Source of the DNA: JBGPGW01 sp046349515
GTDB lineage: Bacteria; Pseudomonadota; Alphaproteobacteria; CADEGL01
DNA length: 64,000 nucleotides
Direction of reading: 5' to 3'
Assembly (NCBI GenBank): GCA_046349515.1
Contig: JAXMCE010000002.1
Span: 62,001-126,000, forward strand
Part shown: piece by piece, positions 40,896-50,141 of the stretch
How positions within the stretch are numbered: position 1 is the stretch's first letter
How the letters are laid out: every line of letters begins with the position of its first letter
Notes under the pieces: generated by a model
The model's database searches: none
What the model was told of the DNA's origin: nothing
Seen by the model: only the letters and a program-made list of their open reading frames with translations
Made by a program: the position numbers and the translations under genes

Positions 40896-41654
40896 ATGGC
40901 CGTGTTCGAAGGCCCCCTAGCGAATGCGCGCGTGCGGCGGACCGTGACGTGGATCGTGGCGCTCTATATCCGCATCGTCCACCGCACCAGCCGATGGACG
41001 GTCATCGGCCGGGACATCCCCGAATCCTTGTGGCAGGCGGGTCGACCGTTCGTCCTGTGCTTCTGGCACGGGCGCATGCTGATGATCCCTTACGCCTGGA
41101 AGCGATCGGTTCCCGGGCGCATGCTCATCTCGCCGCACCGCGACGGCAGGCTCATCGCCGAGACCATGGCGCATTTCGGCGCCGAGACGATCACGGGCTC
41201 GACCTCGAAGGGCGGCGCCGCGGCGCTTCGCGCGCTCCTGCGCTCGCTCCGGCAGGGGGTCTCGGTCGGCATCACGCCCGATGGCCCGCGGGGACCCCGG
41301 ATGCGTGCGGCGCCAGGCCTCGTCACGATCGCACGCCTTGCCGGCGTCCCCATCGTGCCTCTGACCTATGCCGTGCGGCGCCGGCGCGTGCTTGGCAGCT
41401 GGGACCGCTTCCTCGTGCCCTTTCCCTTCAATCGAGGCGTCTTCCTCTGGGGCGAGCCGGTCAACATTCCCCATGATGCCGACAGCGCCGGCCAGGTGGC
41501 AGCGCTTCGCGTCGTCGAAGACCGGCTCAACGCGTTGACGCGCGAGGCCGACCGGATGTGCGGACAGACGGCGCCTGAGCCTGACCGCCCGCCCGTCGCG
41601 GCGGACGAGCCTCGGCTCGTGGCCACCCATTCGATGCCCCACGGTCGCGGATGA
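40896..41654 (+). CDS. DUF374 lysophospholipid acyltransferase-like protein
   Basis: The 252-residue protein matches DUF374: FVLCFWHGRMLMIPYAW near the N-terminus, HRDGRLIAETMAHFG, STSKGGAAALRALLRSL, and GITPDGPRGPRMRAAPGLV. The HxxxxD-like HRDGRLI segment and the PDGPRGP motif are related to glycerolipid acyltransferases (LpxL/PlsC superfamily). The position between an MsbA-like exporter and waaA suggests acyl transfer to lipid A or a lipid A precursor. It starts 15 bases after the ABC gene and overlaps waaA by 4 bases (ATGA). The substrate is unproven. Confidence 0.9.
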   Translation: MAVFEGPLANARVRRTVTWIVALYIRIVHRTSRWTVIGRDIPESLWQAGRPFVLCFWHGRMLMIPYAWKRSVPGRMLISPHRDGRLIAETMAHFGAETITGSTSKGGAAALRALLRSLRQGVSVGITPDGPRGPRMRAAPGLVTIARLAGVPIVPLTYAVRRRRVLGSWDRFLVPFPFNRGVFLWGEPVNIPHDADSAGQVAALRVVEDRLNALTREADRMCGQTAPEPDRPPVAADEPRLVATHSMPHGRG

Positions 41655-42946
41655 TCCTCGAGCTCTACCGCCTGGCCACGATCGCCGCGACGCCGGCCAT
41701 CACGCTCTACTTGCGGCGGCGCATCGCGCGCGGCAAAGAGGACAAGGAACGGATTGGCGAACGCGCGGGACGTGCGGGTCTCCCGCGGCCTGCGGGCGCG
41801 CTCGCCTGGCTCCACGCCGCGAGCGTGGGCGAGGCCAACTCCGCACTCTCGCTCATCGCACGCATCCGCACGGAACGGCCGTCGTTGCACGTCCTCGTCA
41901 CGACCGGGACGGTGAGCTCGGCGCGCCTCCTCGCCCAATGGCTGCCCCCCGGCGTCCTCCACCAATACGTGCCGATCGACCAGCCGCGTTGGGTCCGCTC
42001 GTTCCTCGATCATTGGCGCCCGGACCTCGCGCTCTGGGTCGAATCCGAGCTCTGGCCCAACCTCGTCAGCGAGACGCAAAGCCGCCGCGTTCCGATGATT
42101 CTCCTCAACGGCCGCATGTCGCGCCGTTCCTTCGAGCGGTGGCAGCGCGCGCCGGCCTTCGTGGGCGCGCTTCTCTCTGGCTTCGCCCTGTGCTTCGCCC
42201 AGTCGCGCGCCGAGGGCGAGCGGTTTCGCACGCTCGGTGCGGGGCGGGTGCTGACCGTGGGCAATCTCAAGCACTCGGCCGAGCCGCTGCCGGTCGATGC
42301 GGACGCGCTCACCGCGATGACAATGACTTTGCGCGGCCGGCCGCTCTGGCTGGCGGCCAGCACCCATGAGGGCGAGGAGGTCGCGATCGCGGAAGCCCAT
42401 CGCCAGGTCGCGACGGCCGTGCCCGGCCTTCTCACCATCATCGTGCCACGCCATGCGACGCGCGGTGCGGCCATCGCAAGCGCGCTCCGCGCGGGCGGGC
42501 TCAATGTGGCCCAACGCTCCGCACAGGAGCCCGTGACGGCCGCGACCGAGATTTACGTGGCCGACACGATGGGAGAGCTTGGGCTCTTCTACCGCGTCGC
42601 GCGCGTCGTCTTCGTGGGCGGCTCTCTCGTTCCCCATGGCGGGCAGAATCTTCTCGAGCCCGCGCGGCTCGACTGCGCCATTCTCCACGGCCCGCACATG
42701 GCGAACTTCCAGGAAATCGTCGACGAGATGCAGGCGGCCGGCGCGGCGCGCTGCGTGTCCGACGCGGAGGCGCTCGGCCAAGCCGTCATCGCCCTTCTCC
42801 GCGAGCCCTCCATGCGCGAGCGTCAGGCAAGAGCCGCGCGCCAGGTGGCGGATGTGCAGCGCGACGTGGTCGAGCGCGTCCTCCGCGAACTCGATCCCTT
42901 CCTCGACACCCTTGCGGCCAAGGAGAAGAGCCTTGCGCGCACCTGA
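41651..42946 (+). CDS. waaA: 3-deoxy-D-manno-octulosonic acid transferase (Kdo transferase)
   Basis: WaaA adds Kdo to lipid IVA on the inner membrane. The 431-residue protein has an N-terminal membrane anchor, the LAWLHAASVGEANSALSLI motif (family WxHAxSVGE), VTTGTVSSARLLA, and the C-terminal GGSLVPHGGQNLLEPARLDCAILHGPHMANF block that binds CMP-Kdo. Length and motifs are fully typical. It overlaps the DUF374 gene by 4 bases and lpxK by 14 bases, so these genes are a compact lipid A operon. Confidence 0.96.
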   Translation: MILELYRLATIAATPAITLYLRRRIARGKEDKERIGERAGRAGLPRPAGALAWLHAASVGEANSALSLIARIRTERPSLHVLVTTGTVSSARLLAQWLPPGVLHQYVPIDQPRWVRSFLDHWRPDLALWVESELWPNLVSETQSRRVPMILLNGRMSRRSFERWQRAPAFVGALLSGFALCFAQSRAEGERFRTLGAGRVLTVGNLKHSAEPLPVDADALTAMTMTLRGRPLWLAASTHEGEEVAIAEAHRQVATAVPGLLTIIVPRHATRGAAIASALRAGGLNVAQRSAQEPVTAATEIYVADTMGELGLFYRVARVVFVGGSLVPHGGQNLLEPARLDCAILHGPHMANFQEIVDEMQAAGAARCVSDAEALGQAVIALLREPSMRERQARAARQVADVQRDVVERVLRELDPFLDTLAAKEKSLART

Positions 42947-43901
42947 CTTCTGGACCACGCGCGGAGCGCTCGCGAAGGCGCTCGAGCCGGCGAGCGCGCT
43001 CTGGCGGCTCGGCACGCGGATCGAACGGCGCCTCGTGAAGCCGCAGCGGGCGAAGCGCCCCATTCTCTGCGTCGGCAATCTCGTCGCGGGCGGCGCGGGC
43101 AAGACGCCGACGGCACTCGCGATCGGCGCCGCCTTGCGGGCGCGCGGGCGCACGGTCCATTTCCTCACGCGCGGCTATGGCGGGCGCCAAAAGGGACCGC
43201 TCAAAGTCGAGCCGGAGCGGCACACGGCGCACGAGGTCGGGGACGAGGCCCTGCTGCTCGCGGCCGAGGCGCCGACCTGGGTCGCGCACGACCGCGTCGC
43301 CGGGGCCGAGGCGGCCGCCGCCGCGGGCGCCGACATCGTGGTGATGGACGACGGATTCCAGAACCCCCGGATCGCGAAGGACCTCTCGCTCGTCGTCGTC
43401 GACGGCGGTTACGGCTTCGGCAACGGCCTCGTCATTCCCGCCGGCCCGCTTCGCGAGCCGGTCGAAGACGGGCTCGCGCGCGCACAGGCCGCAATCCTCA
43501 TCGGCGCCGACGTTTTCGGCGTCACCACCACGCTCGCTCCCCGCCTGCCCGTGCTGACGGCGCGCCTCGTGCCGGACGAGGGACTTCGGAAATTCTCGGG
43601 CCGACCCGTCGTGGCCTTCGCCGGCATCGGCCGCCCCGCCAAGTTCGTCGAGACCTTGCGCGAGGCCGGGTGCGACGTCGTGATCGCGCGCGAGTTCCCG
43701 GACCATTACCCCTATACGCCCGACGACATCATGGAGATCTGCGAGACGGCCGATTCCATGGGCGCCGTGCCCATCACGACGGCGAAGGACTACGTGCGGA
43801 TCCCTGAGACCGCCCGGCGGATGGTGCAGGTGGTGCGGGTCACGCTCCAATGGGACGACCCGGCGGCGCTCGCCCAGATCCTCGCGCCGCTACTGGCCTG
43901 A
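42933..43901 (+). CDS. lpxK: Tetraacyldisaccharide 4'-kinase
   Basis: LpxK phosphorylates the lipid A disaccharide at position 4'. The 322-residue protein has the P-loop VGNLVAGGAGKTPTALAI near 46-63, HFLTRGYGGR, the DIVVMDDGFQNPRIAKD active-site strand, and VIPAGPLREP. The true start is a TTG at 42933: AAGGAG lies at 42920-42925, 7 bases upstream, and the N-terminus APDFWTTRGALAKALEP matches the family; it lies inside the waaA 3' end. The 3' end overlaps the convergent M23 gene by 12 bases. Confidence 0.95.
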   Translation: MRAPDFWTTRGALAKALEPASALWRLGTRIERRLVKPQRAKRPILCVGNLVAGGAGKTPTALAIGAALRARGRTVHFLTRGYGGRQKGPLKVEPERHTAHEVGDEALLLAAEAPTWVAHDRVAGAEAAAAAGADIVVMDDGFQNPRIAKDLSLVVVDGGYGFGNGLVIPAGPLREPVEDGLARAQAAILIGADVFGVTTTLAPRLPVLTARLVPDEGLRKFSGRPVVAFAGIGRPAKFVETLREAGCDVVIAREFPDHYPYTPDDIMEICETADSMGAVPITTAKDYVRIPETARRMVQVVRVTLQWDDPAALAQILAPLLA

Positions 43902-44723
43902 CGAGAGGGGCATCGGCCCCACGAGGAGGGCGGGATCGAGCGGCGTCTGGAAGAGAAAGGCGCCCCAGTGGAGATGCGGCGCCGTGACGCGGCCCGTCGC
44001 GCCCACATGACCGATGAGCTGGCCTTTCGCGACCTCCTCGCCCAACCGCACGGCGATGTCGTTGAGGTGGGAGTAGATCGTATTGAGACCGAGGCCGTGG
44101 TCGATGACGACGGTCTTGCCCGTGAGCATCAGGTCGTCCTCGGCGAGCGAGACGACTCCGGATCCCGCGGCGGAGACCGGTGCGCCGAGCGGCGCCGCGA
44201 CATCGACGCCGAAGTGGGGCTGGCGCGGCTCGCCGTTCAGGATGCGCTGCGAGCCGTAGATGCCCGAGACGGCACCCGTCGCGGGCCAGGCGAAGCCGTC
44301 CTGGAACGAGAGCGTTGCCGATTCGACCTCGCGCGCCGCAGCGATCAGCGCCCGGTCTGCCGCGATTCGCTTCAGGCCTTCCGCATCCGGCGTGACGGTG
44401 CGCGGCGGCAATCCGTTGATGCGCTGCACCTCGTAACGGCGCTGCTCGATCATGAGCAGCCGGCGCTCCGAGCTTCCATCGGGATAGAGGATTTCGAGCG
44501 TGGCGTGTGGCTTCGCACCGCGATCGAAGCCCAGAAGGAAGACGCCGCCCTCACCGAGGTGGATGGCTGTCCCATCGAGCGTCACACGCGAGCCCGTTGG
44601 CACGTGCCCCTCGACCAAGCCGCCTTGCGTGAAGGCGCCCTGAAGGACCAAGGAATCCGCTGCCGCACCGACGGAGAAGAGCGCGCCGAGCACGGCCGGG
44701 GCCCATCGCGCCAGGAGCCTCAC
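43890..44723 (-). CDS. M23 family peptidoglycan metallopeptidase
   Basis: The 277-residue protein (GTG start overlapping the xseA stop) has a signal peptide to about residue 22 and a LytM/M23 domain in the C-terminal half. The zinc site is HFGVDVAAPLGAPV (H-x3-D, near 179-183) and the HLHWG motif near 262; the second-shell histidine occurs in VIDHGLGLNTIYSHL. All ligands appear present, so it is probably an active endopeptidase that cuts peptidoglycan cross-links in the periplasm, or an amidase activator. An N-terminal beta domain (residues 25-120) is not recognised. It is coupled with xseA. Confidence 0.9.
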   Translation of the reverse strand: MRLLARWAPAVLGALFSVGAAADSLVLQGAFTQGGLVEGHVPTGSRVTLDGTAIHLGEGGVFLLGFDRGAKPHATLEILYPDGSSERRLLMIEQRRYEVQRINGLPPRTVTPDAEGLKRIAADRALIAAAREVESATLSFQDGFAWPATGAVSGIYGSQRILNGEPRQPHFGVDVAAPLGAPVSAAGSGVVSLAEDDLMLTGKTVVIDHGLGLNTIYSHLNDIAVRLGEEVAKGQLIGHVGATGRVTAPHLHWGAFLFQTPLDPALLVGPMPLSSGQ

Positions 44724-46234
44724 AGGAGGCTGCCCTGCCCGCCTCCGCCCTTTCGCGACGGACGGCTCGGCGGCCGAGCTGGCGTGGCGGGAGATCCGTC
44801 GATCGTGGCGCCCGCTTCGCCGTCGTGGAACCGGAGCGTGACCGCCATGCCGGGCCGAGCCGCCGCGACCGTCGTGAGCGGATGGTCAGACTCGTCGCGC
44901 ACGAGGGCGAAACCGCGCTCGAGCACACGCTCGTAAGACAGGCTCTCAAGCAGGCCCGCGGCCCCCTCGAGCCGGCGCACGGCATCGCCGCGTATCCGTT
45001 CGATCGCCCCGACAAGCGCCGTGCCCGCCGTCGCCACGTCCTTTTTCGCGCGCCTGATGTCGTCCTTGAGCGAGCGAAGGCTCAACCCTGCGACGGCGGC
45101 CTTGAGCGATTGGCGCTTCAGCGCGATGACGTGGCGCGGATGGGGGATGGCTGCCGCGAGCTCGGCGATTTCGGCCTTGTAGCCGTCGATTTCCGCGCGC
45201 ATGGCGCGCCGCAGGGAATCGGCGGCGAAGTCGAGGCGCTGGGAGGGGCCTTCGAGAATGCGCCGCGGGTCGCCGAGGGCGCGCGCAAGGCCTTCGAGCA
45301 GCGTCCGCTGCTCCGCGAATTCACGGAGCAGAGTGCCCGCGAGGCGCCGCGCATCATCGAGCACCCGTGCCAAGAGCTCCGCCCGCACCGGCACGGCCAT
45401 TTCCGCTGCCGCCGTTGGCGTCGGCGCGCGACGATCGGCGGCGAAATCGATGAGCGTCGTGTCCGTCTCGTGTCCGACGGCGGAGATGAGCGGGATGACG
45501 CTCGCCGCCGCGGCGCGAACCACGACCTCTTCATTGAACGGCCAGAGGTCCTCGAGGCTGCCCCCGCCGCGCGCAACGATGAGAAGATCGGGACGCGGCA
45601 CGCGGCCGCCGGGCGGAAGGGCGTTGAAGCCCCGGATCGCGCCTGCGACCTGTTCGGCGGCACCTTCTCCCTGCACCGCGACCGGCCAGATGAGAACGCG
45701 ACGCGGAAAACGTTCGGCCAGGCGATGGAGGATGTCGCGGATGACGGCGCCCGTGGGCGAGGTGACGACGCCGATCACTTCGGGGAGGAACGGCAGCGCC
45801 CGTTTGCGCTCGGGCGCGAAAAGGCCTTCGGCGAGAAGCCGCTGGCGCCGCTCCTCGAGGAGCTTCAGGAGCGCACCCACGCCCGCGAGTTCCATCGCCT
45901 CGACGACGATCTGGTATTGCGAGCGGCCGGGATAGGCGGTGATCCGGCCGATGCAGACGACCTCCATGCCGTCCTCGGGCCGCAGCCCCAGGCGCCCCGC
46001 CGTGCCACGCCAGCACACGCCCTCGAGCACCGCGCTCTCGTCCTTCAGGCGGAAATAGAGATGGCCCGAGGTGTGGCGCTTGAAACCGGTGAGCTCGCCC
46101 TTCACGCGCACGCGCCCGAAGCGGTCCTCGAGCGTCTGCTTCAAGGCGACCGAAATCTCGCTGACCGTGAACTCGGGCAGGTTGTGCGGCGAACGCTCCG
46201 TCGAGGAGCCGAGCAAGGCCGAATTGTCTGTCAT
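44720..46234 (-). CDS. xseA: Exodeoxyribonuclease VII large subunit
   Basis: XseA degrades single-stranded DNA with the small subunit XseB. The 504-residue protein has an N-terminal OB-fold (EFTVSEISVALKQTLEDRFGRVRVKGE), the GVVTSPTGAVIRDILHRLAERFPRR nuclease segment, LIVARGGGSLEDLWPFNEEVV and SAVGHETDTTLIDFAADRRAPTPTAAAE, all diagnostic. The chosen start is the ATG at 46234; a GTG at 46276 would add 14 residues close to the purD start. xseB is not in the window. It is divergent from purD, and its stop overlaps the M23 start (GTGA). Confidence 0.95.
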   Translation of the reverse strand: MTDNSALLGSSTERSPHNLPEFTVSEISVALKQTLEDRFGRVRVKGELTGFKRHTSGHLYFRLKDESAVLEGVCWRGTAGRLGLRPEDGMEVVCIGRITAYPGRSQYQIVVEAMELAGVGALLKLLEERRQRLLAEGLFAPERKRALPFLPEVIGVVTSPTGAVIRDILHRLAERFPRRVLIWPVAVQGEGAAEQVAGAIRGFNALPPGGRVPRPDLLIVARGGGSLEDLWPFNEEVVVRAAAASVIPLISAVGHETDTTLIDFAADRRAPTPTAAAEMAVPVRAELLARVLDDARRLAGTLLREFAEQRTLLEGLARALGDPRRILEGPSQRLDFAADSLRRAMRAEIDGYKAEIAELAAAIPHPRHVIALKRQSLKAAVAGLSLRSLKDDIRRAKKDVATAGTALVGAIERIRGDAVRRLEGAAGLLESLSYERVLERGFALVRDESDHPLTTVAAARPGMAVTLRFHDGEAGATIDGSPATPARPPSRPSRKGGGGQGSLL

Positions 46235-46332
46235 CGGACGCGCCACTATGATAGCCGGCGCCCTCTCGCCGGACACGAAAAAAGCGGCCAGGGCTGCTGG
46301 AAGACCGACGGGAAACGGGGCAATCGCAGGCG

Positions 46333-47604
46333 ATGCGGATACTGGTCGTAGGCTCGGGAGGACGCGAGCACGCTCTCGTCTGGGCGATCGCCGCTTCGCC
46401 GCTGTGCGACGCGATCTTCTGCGCGCCGGGCAATGCCGGCATCGCGCGAGAAGCCACCTGCGTGCCGATCAAGGCGGACGACATCGACAAGCTCGTCGCC
46501 TTCGCGCGCGATGAGAAGATCGATTTCGTCGTGATCGGACCGGAGGGCCCGCTCGTCGCGGGCTTGGCCGACCGGCTGGCCGATGCCGGAATCAAGTCCT
46601 TCGGGCCGAGCGCCCGCGCCGCGGCGCTCGAAGGCTCCAAGGGCTTCATGAAGGATCTGTGCCGGCGCGCGGGCGTGCCCACGGCGCGCTACCAACGCTT
46701 CACCGATGCCGAGGCGGCCAAAGCCTATGTCCGCGCGGAAGGCATCCCCATCGTCGTCAAGGCCGATGGGCTCGCCGCCGGCAAGGGCGTCGTCGTCGCG
46801 CGCACGCGCGAGGAGGCGCTCTCGGCCATCGACGAGATCATGCTCGCGCGCCGGTTCGGTGCGGCGGGCGCCGAGGTCGTCATCGAGGAATTCCTCGAAG
46901 GCGAGGAAGCAAGTTTCCTCGCCCTCGTCGACGGCCAGGTGGCGCTCCCGCTCGCGACCGCCCAGGACCACAAGGCGGTCGGCGACGGCGACACGGGACC
47001 CAACACCGGCGGCATGGGTGCGTACTCGCCGGCACCCGTCCTGACACAGGCGCTCGCCGACGAGGTCATGGCGCGAATGATCCGCCCGACCGTCGCGGCG
47101 ATGGAGGCCGAGGGGCGTCCGTTCAAGGGCGTGCTTTATGCCGGCCTCATGATCACGCGCGAGGGGCCACGGCTTCTCGAGTTCAACACGCGCTTCGGCG
47201 ACCCCGAGTGCCAGGCGCTCCTCATGCGCTTGCGCTCCGATCTCCTGCCGGCGCTGATCGCGGCGTCCGACGGCATGCTCAAGACCTTCGACCTTCGCTG
47301 GCATGACGAGCCGTCGTTGTGCGTCGTCATGGCGGCCAAGGGCTATCCGGGCGAGCCCAAGACCGGCGGAGTCATCACGGGCCTCGAGGAGGCGGGACAG
47401 GTCCCGGGCGTCGTCATCTTCCATGCCGGGACCGCGCTCCGGGACGGCGCAATCGTCGCGACCGGCGGGCGCGTCCTCGGCATCACCGCGCGGGCGCCCA
47501 GTCTGGCCGAAGCCCGGCGCCGCGCCTATGCGGCAATCGACAAGATCCGGTGGGCGGATGGATTCTGCCGCCGCGACATCGGCTGGCGCGCGCTCGCGCG
47601 CTGA
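46333..47604 (+). CDS. purD: Phosphoribosylamine-glycine ligase
   Basis: PurD (GAR synthetase) forms glycinamide ribonucleotide in purine synthesis. The 423-residue ATP-grasp enzyme has the N-terminal MRILVVGSGGREHALVWAI, the IVVKADGLAAGKGVVVA ATP-binding loop, GEEASFLALVDG, QDHKAVGDGDTGPNTGGMGAYSPAP (a nearly invariant PurD signature) and FNTRFGDPECQ. It is divergent from xseA with a 98-base gap. Two PLP-fold enzymes follow 12 bases after its stop on the same strand, so a joint transcript is likely. Confidence 0.97.
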   Translation: MRILVVGSGGREHALVWAIAASPLCDAIFCAPGNAGIAREATCVPIKADDIDKLVAFARDEKIDFVVIGPEGPLVAGLADRLADAGIKSFGPSARAAALEGSKGFMKDLCRRAGVPTARYQRFTDAEAAKAYVRAEGIPIVVKADGLAAGKGVVVARTREEALSAIDEIMLARRFGAAGAEVVIEEFLEGEEASFLALVDGQVALPLATAQDHKAVGDGDTGPNTGGMGAYSPAPVLTQALADEVMARMIRPTVAAMEAEGRPFKGVLYAGLMITREGPRLLEFNTRFGDPECQALLMRLRSDLLPALIAASDGMLKTFDLRWHDEPSLCVVMAAKGYPGEPKTGGVITGLEEAGQVPGVVIFHAGTALRDGAIVATGGRVLGITARAPSLAEARRRAYAAIDKIRWADGFCRRDIGWRALAR

Positions 47605-47616
47605 GGAGGAGGTACG

Positions 47617-48600
47617 ATGAATTTCCCGACACTCCACGGCATCGAAGACGCACTTGGCAACATCCGGCCGCACCTGCCGGCGACGCCTTTCGTCCGCTCC
47701 GAGATCGTCTCGCGCGCGATCGGCGCCGATGTCTGGCTCAAGAACGAGACGACGACGCCCATCGCCTCGTTCAAGCTGCGCGGCGCGCTCAACGCGATCT
47801 TGAAAGCCAAGGCCCGCGGCGCGCTCACCGGCGTCACCACGGCCTCGACTGGCAATCACGGCCAGGCCGTCGCCCATGCGGCTCGAACGGCCGGCGTTCC
47901 GGCGGACATCTTCCTCCCCGCCGTCGCCAATCCCGTGAAGGCCGCGATGATCGAGGCCTTCGGCGGACACCTCCACAAGATCGGCCACGACGTGGACGCG
48001 GCCAAGGAGGCCTCCCGCGCCTTCGCGAAAGAGCACGGGCGCTATTTCGTCGACGACGGCGACGACATCGACGTGATGGAGGGCGCCGGCACGCTCGGCC
48101 TCGAGATCGCGCGCGATCTTGCGACGCTCGATACCGTCTTCGTGCCCGTGGGCGGCGCCAACCTCATCGGCGGCGTCGCGACCGCGGTCAAGGCGCTCCA
48201 CAAGGGCGCGCGCATCATTGGCGTCCAGGCCAAGGGCGCTCCGTCCCTCTACGAGAGTTTCCGCGCACGGCGCCATGTCGAGCGACCCGTCGAGACGTTG
48301 GCCGACGGATTAGCGCAACGCGTGCCGCCGACACTGGCCCTCGAGGTGATGATCAAGCTGGTCGACGACATGCTGCTCACGACCGACGACGAGCTCCTGT
48401 CCGGCGTGCGCACGATCGCCGAATCGGCCCATGTTCTGGTCGAGCTGGCCGGCGCCGCGGCCCTGGCCGGCGCTTGGCAGCGCCGCGCCGAGCTTCGCGG
48501 CAAGACGGTCGTCCTCATCCTGTCGGGGGCGAACATCACGATGGAGCTGTTGAGGCGCGCGCTCGACCGCGAGCCTTTCATCTCGCTCGCGGGCATCTAG
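47617..48600 (+). CDS. Threonine dehydratase-like PLP enzyme, copy 1
   Basis: The 327-residue fold-type II PLP enzyme has the Schiff-base lysine in SFKLRGA (K51), the phosphate loop TASTGNHGQAVAHA, FLPAVANPVKAAMIEAFGG, the PVGGANLIGG glycine loop and a C-terminal SGANIT segment. No ACT domain is present, so it resembles catabolic threonine/serine dehydratases, serine racemase or 3-hydroxyaspartate ammonia-lyase. Which reaction it runs cannot be decided from sequence. It follows purD by 12 bases and precedes a paralog by 4 bases. Confidence 0.88.
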   Translation: MNFPTLHGIEDALGNIRPHLPATPFVRSEIVSRAIGADVWLKNETTTPIASFKLRGALNAILKAKARGALTGVTTASTGNHGQAVAHAARTAGVPADIFLPAVANPVKAAMIEAFGGHLHKIGHDVDAAKEASRAFAKEHGRYFVDDGDDIDVMEGAGTLGLEIARDLATLDTVFVPVGGANLIGGVATAVKALHKGARIIGVQAKGAPSLYESFRARRHVERPVETLADGLAQRVPPTLALEVMIKLVDDMLLTTDDELLSGVRTIAESAHVLVELAGAAALAGAWQRRAELRGKTVVLILSGANITMELLRRALDREPFISLAGI

Positions 48601-48604
48601 GCCG

Positions 48605-49600
48605 ATGGCGGAGGCGGACATCCGGGCTCCGACGCTTCGCGGCGTCGAGAAGGCCCTGGAGATGATCCGGCCCCACATGCCGGAGACGCCGCTCTTACGC
48701 TCGGACGTCCTCTCGGATGCCTTCGGCTGCGATTTGTGGCTCAAGAACGAAGGCGCCGCCCCGACCTTTTCCTTCAAGCTGCGCGGGGCGACGAACGAGA
48801 TCCTCCACGCCCCCCGGCGCAAGCTCGGCGGGGTCGTCGTCGCGTCCTCGGGCAATCTCGGTCTCGCGGTCGCCTGGCTCGCGCGCGCCATTGGCGTTCC
48901 GGCCCATGTCTTCCTTTCCGACGCGGTGAGCCAGAAGAAGGCGCGCCTGATCGAGATCCACGGCGGGACGGTCCATCGCGGCGGAGCTGAATACGACGAT
49001 GCCTATGCCGCGGCCGTCGCCTTCGCGCGCGAGCGAGATTTTCACCTCGTCGATGACGGCGCCAGCGTCGACATCGTCGAGGGCGGCGGCACGACGGCGC
49101 TCGAGGTGGCGCGGCGGCTCCCGGACATCGACTACGTCATCCTGCCCCTCGGCGGAGGCAGCCATTCGGCCGGCGCCTCCTTCGTCATGAAGAGCGTGGA
49201 TCCGCGGACGCGGACCGTCGCCGTGCAACCCGAAGCGGCGCCCGTGATGGCCCGGAGCTTCCATGAGCGACGCGCCCTCGTCATCCCGCCGCGGCGGAAC
49301 GTGGCCGACGGCCTCACCCAGCGCGGGACAGCGCCCTACGTGCTCGATCTCCTCTGGCGCCATCTCGACGATGCCTGGCTCGTCGACGATCGCGACATCC
49401 TCGCGGCTGTTCACACGCTTCTCGAATCGGCCCATGTTCTGACGGAGCCATCGGGTGCGGCCGCCTTCGCCGGCGCCTGGACGCATCGCGAGGCGCTCCG
49501 CGGCAAGCGCGTCGTCGTGGTCTTGACCGGCGCCAACGCCACGGTCGAGCAGCTCCAGGCGGCGCTCGCGACCGAACCCTTCGTCTCCCTCGGCGCTTAG
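48605..49600 (+). CDS. Threonine dehydratase-like PLP enzyme, copy 2 (diverged)
   Basis: This 331-residue protein is a tandem paralog of the preceding gene with the same domain order and ends. It keeps the lysine in SFKLRGA, but the usual TGNHGQ loop is changed to SSGNLGLAVAW (His to Leu, Gln to Leu) and the glycine loop reads PLGGGSHSAG. The changed asparagine-loop residues contact the substrate carboxylate in this fold, so substrate or activity has probably shifted. The shared RGVEKALEMIRPHMPETPL and LESAHVLTEPSGAAAFAGAW segments show the kinship. It starts 4 bases after copy 1. Confidence 0.86.
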   Translation: MAEADIRAPTLRGVEKALEMIRPHMPETPLLRSDVLSDAFGCDLWLKNEGAAPTFSFKLRGATNEILHAPRRKLGGVVVASSGNLGLAVAWLARAIGVPAHVFLSDAVSQKKARLIEIHGGTVHRGGAEYDDAYAAAVAFARERDFHLVDDGASVDIVEGGGTTALEVARRLPDIDYVILPLGGGSHSAGASFVMKSVDPRTRTVAVQPEAAPVMARSFHERRALVIPPRRNVADGLTQRGTAPYVLDLLWRHLDDAWLVDDRDILAAVHTLLESAHVLTEPSGAAAFAGAWTHREALRGKRVVVVLTGANATVEQLQAALATEPFVSLGA

Positions 49601-49603
49601 GGA

Positions 49604-50059
49604 TCAGCCGCGACGGTCCCGGAAGAACGAGCGGAGAAGCTCGCCCGCGCGAACCTCCGAAAGGCCGCCATACACCTCGGGCCTGTGATGGCAGGTCGGC
49701 TGCTCGAAGATACGCGCGCCGTGGACGACGCCGCCGCCCTTGGGGTCTGCCGCGCCGTAGTAGAGGCGGCGGATGCGCGCAAAGGCGATGGCGGCAGCGC
49801 ACATGGCGCAGGGTTCGAGCGTCACGTAAAGATCGCAAGCAACGAGGCGCGGCGCGCCCACGAGAGCCGCCGCGCGGCGGAGGACCAGCATCTCCGCATG
49901 GGCCGTCGGATCGGAGAGGGCCTCGACCTCGTTCCCGGCGCGCGCCATGACCTCGCCCGAGGCGGAATCGACGAGGACGGCCCCCACGGGCACCTCGCCC
50001 CGTGCCGCGGCCGCTTCCGCTTCTTCCAATGCCAACGCCATGAAGTCGGGCCGCGCCAT
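49604..50059 (-). CDS. tadA: tRNA-specific adenosine deaminase
   Basis: TadA deaminates A34 of tRNA-Arg(ACG) to inosine. The 151-residue protein has the zinc site HAE (H54, E56) in PTAHAEMLVL and PCAMC (83-87), with the family segment LYYGAADPKGGGV. It also has the VPVGAVLVDSASGEV strand. The ATG at 50059 gives the typical length; longer upstream starts extend into the divergent gene's region. It is convergent with the PLP gene (3 bases apart) and divergent from the C26 amidotransferase gene. Guanine-deaminase-like relatives exist but lack this context. Confidence 0.93.
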   Translation of the reverse strand: MARPDFMALALEEAEAAAARGEVPVGAVLVDSASGEVMARAGNEVEALSDPTAHAEMLVLRRAAALVGAPRLVACDLYVTLEPCAMCAAAIAFARIRRLYYGAADPKGGGVVHGARIFEQPTCHHRPEVYGGLSEVRAGELLRSFFRDRRG

Positions 50060-50141
50060 GGGCCGACCGTGCCGCGTCGCTCGCCTGCCGGTCAAGCGCG
50101 ACCGGTTGCCGCCAGGCATCGCTCCCCATAGAGTGCCGGCC

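Noticed and set aside
46246..48276. A 676-residue minus-strand ORF antisense to purD and the first PLP enzyme.
   Set aside because: Both plus-strand genes are certain and the antisense product has no features.
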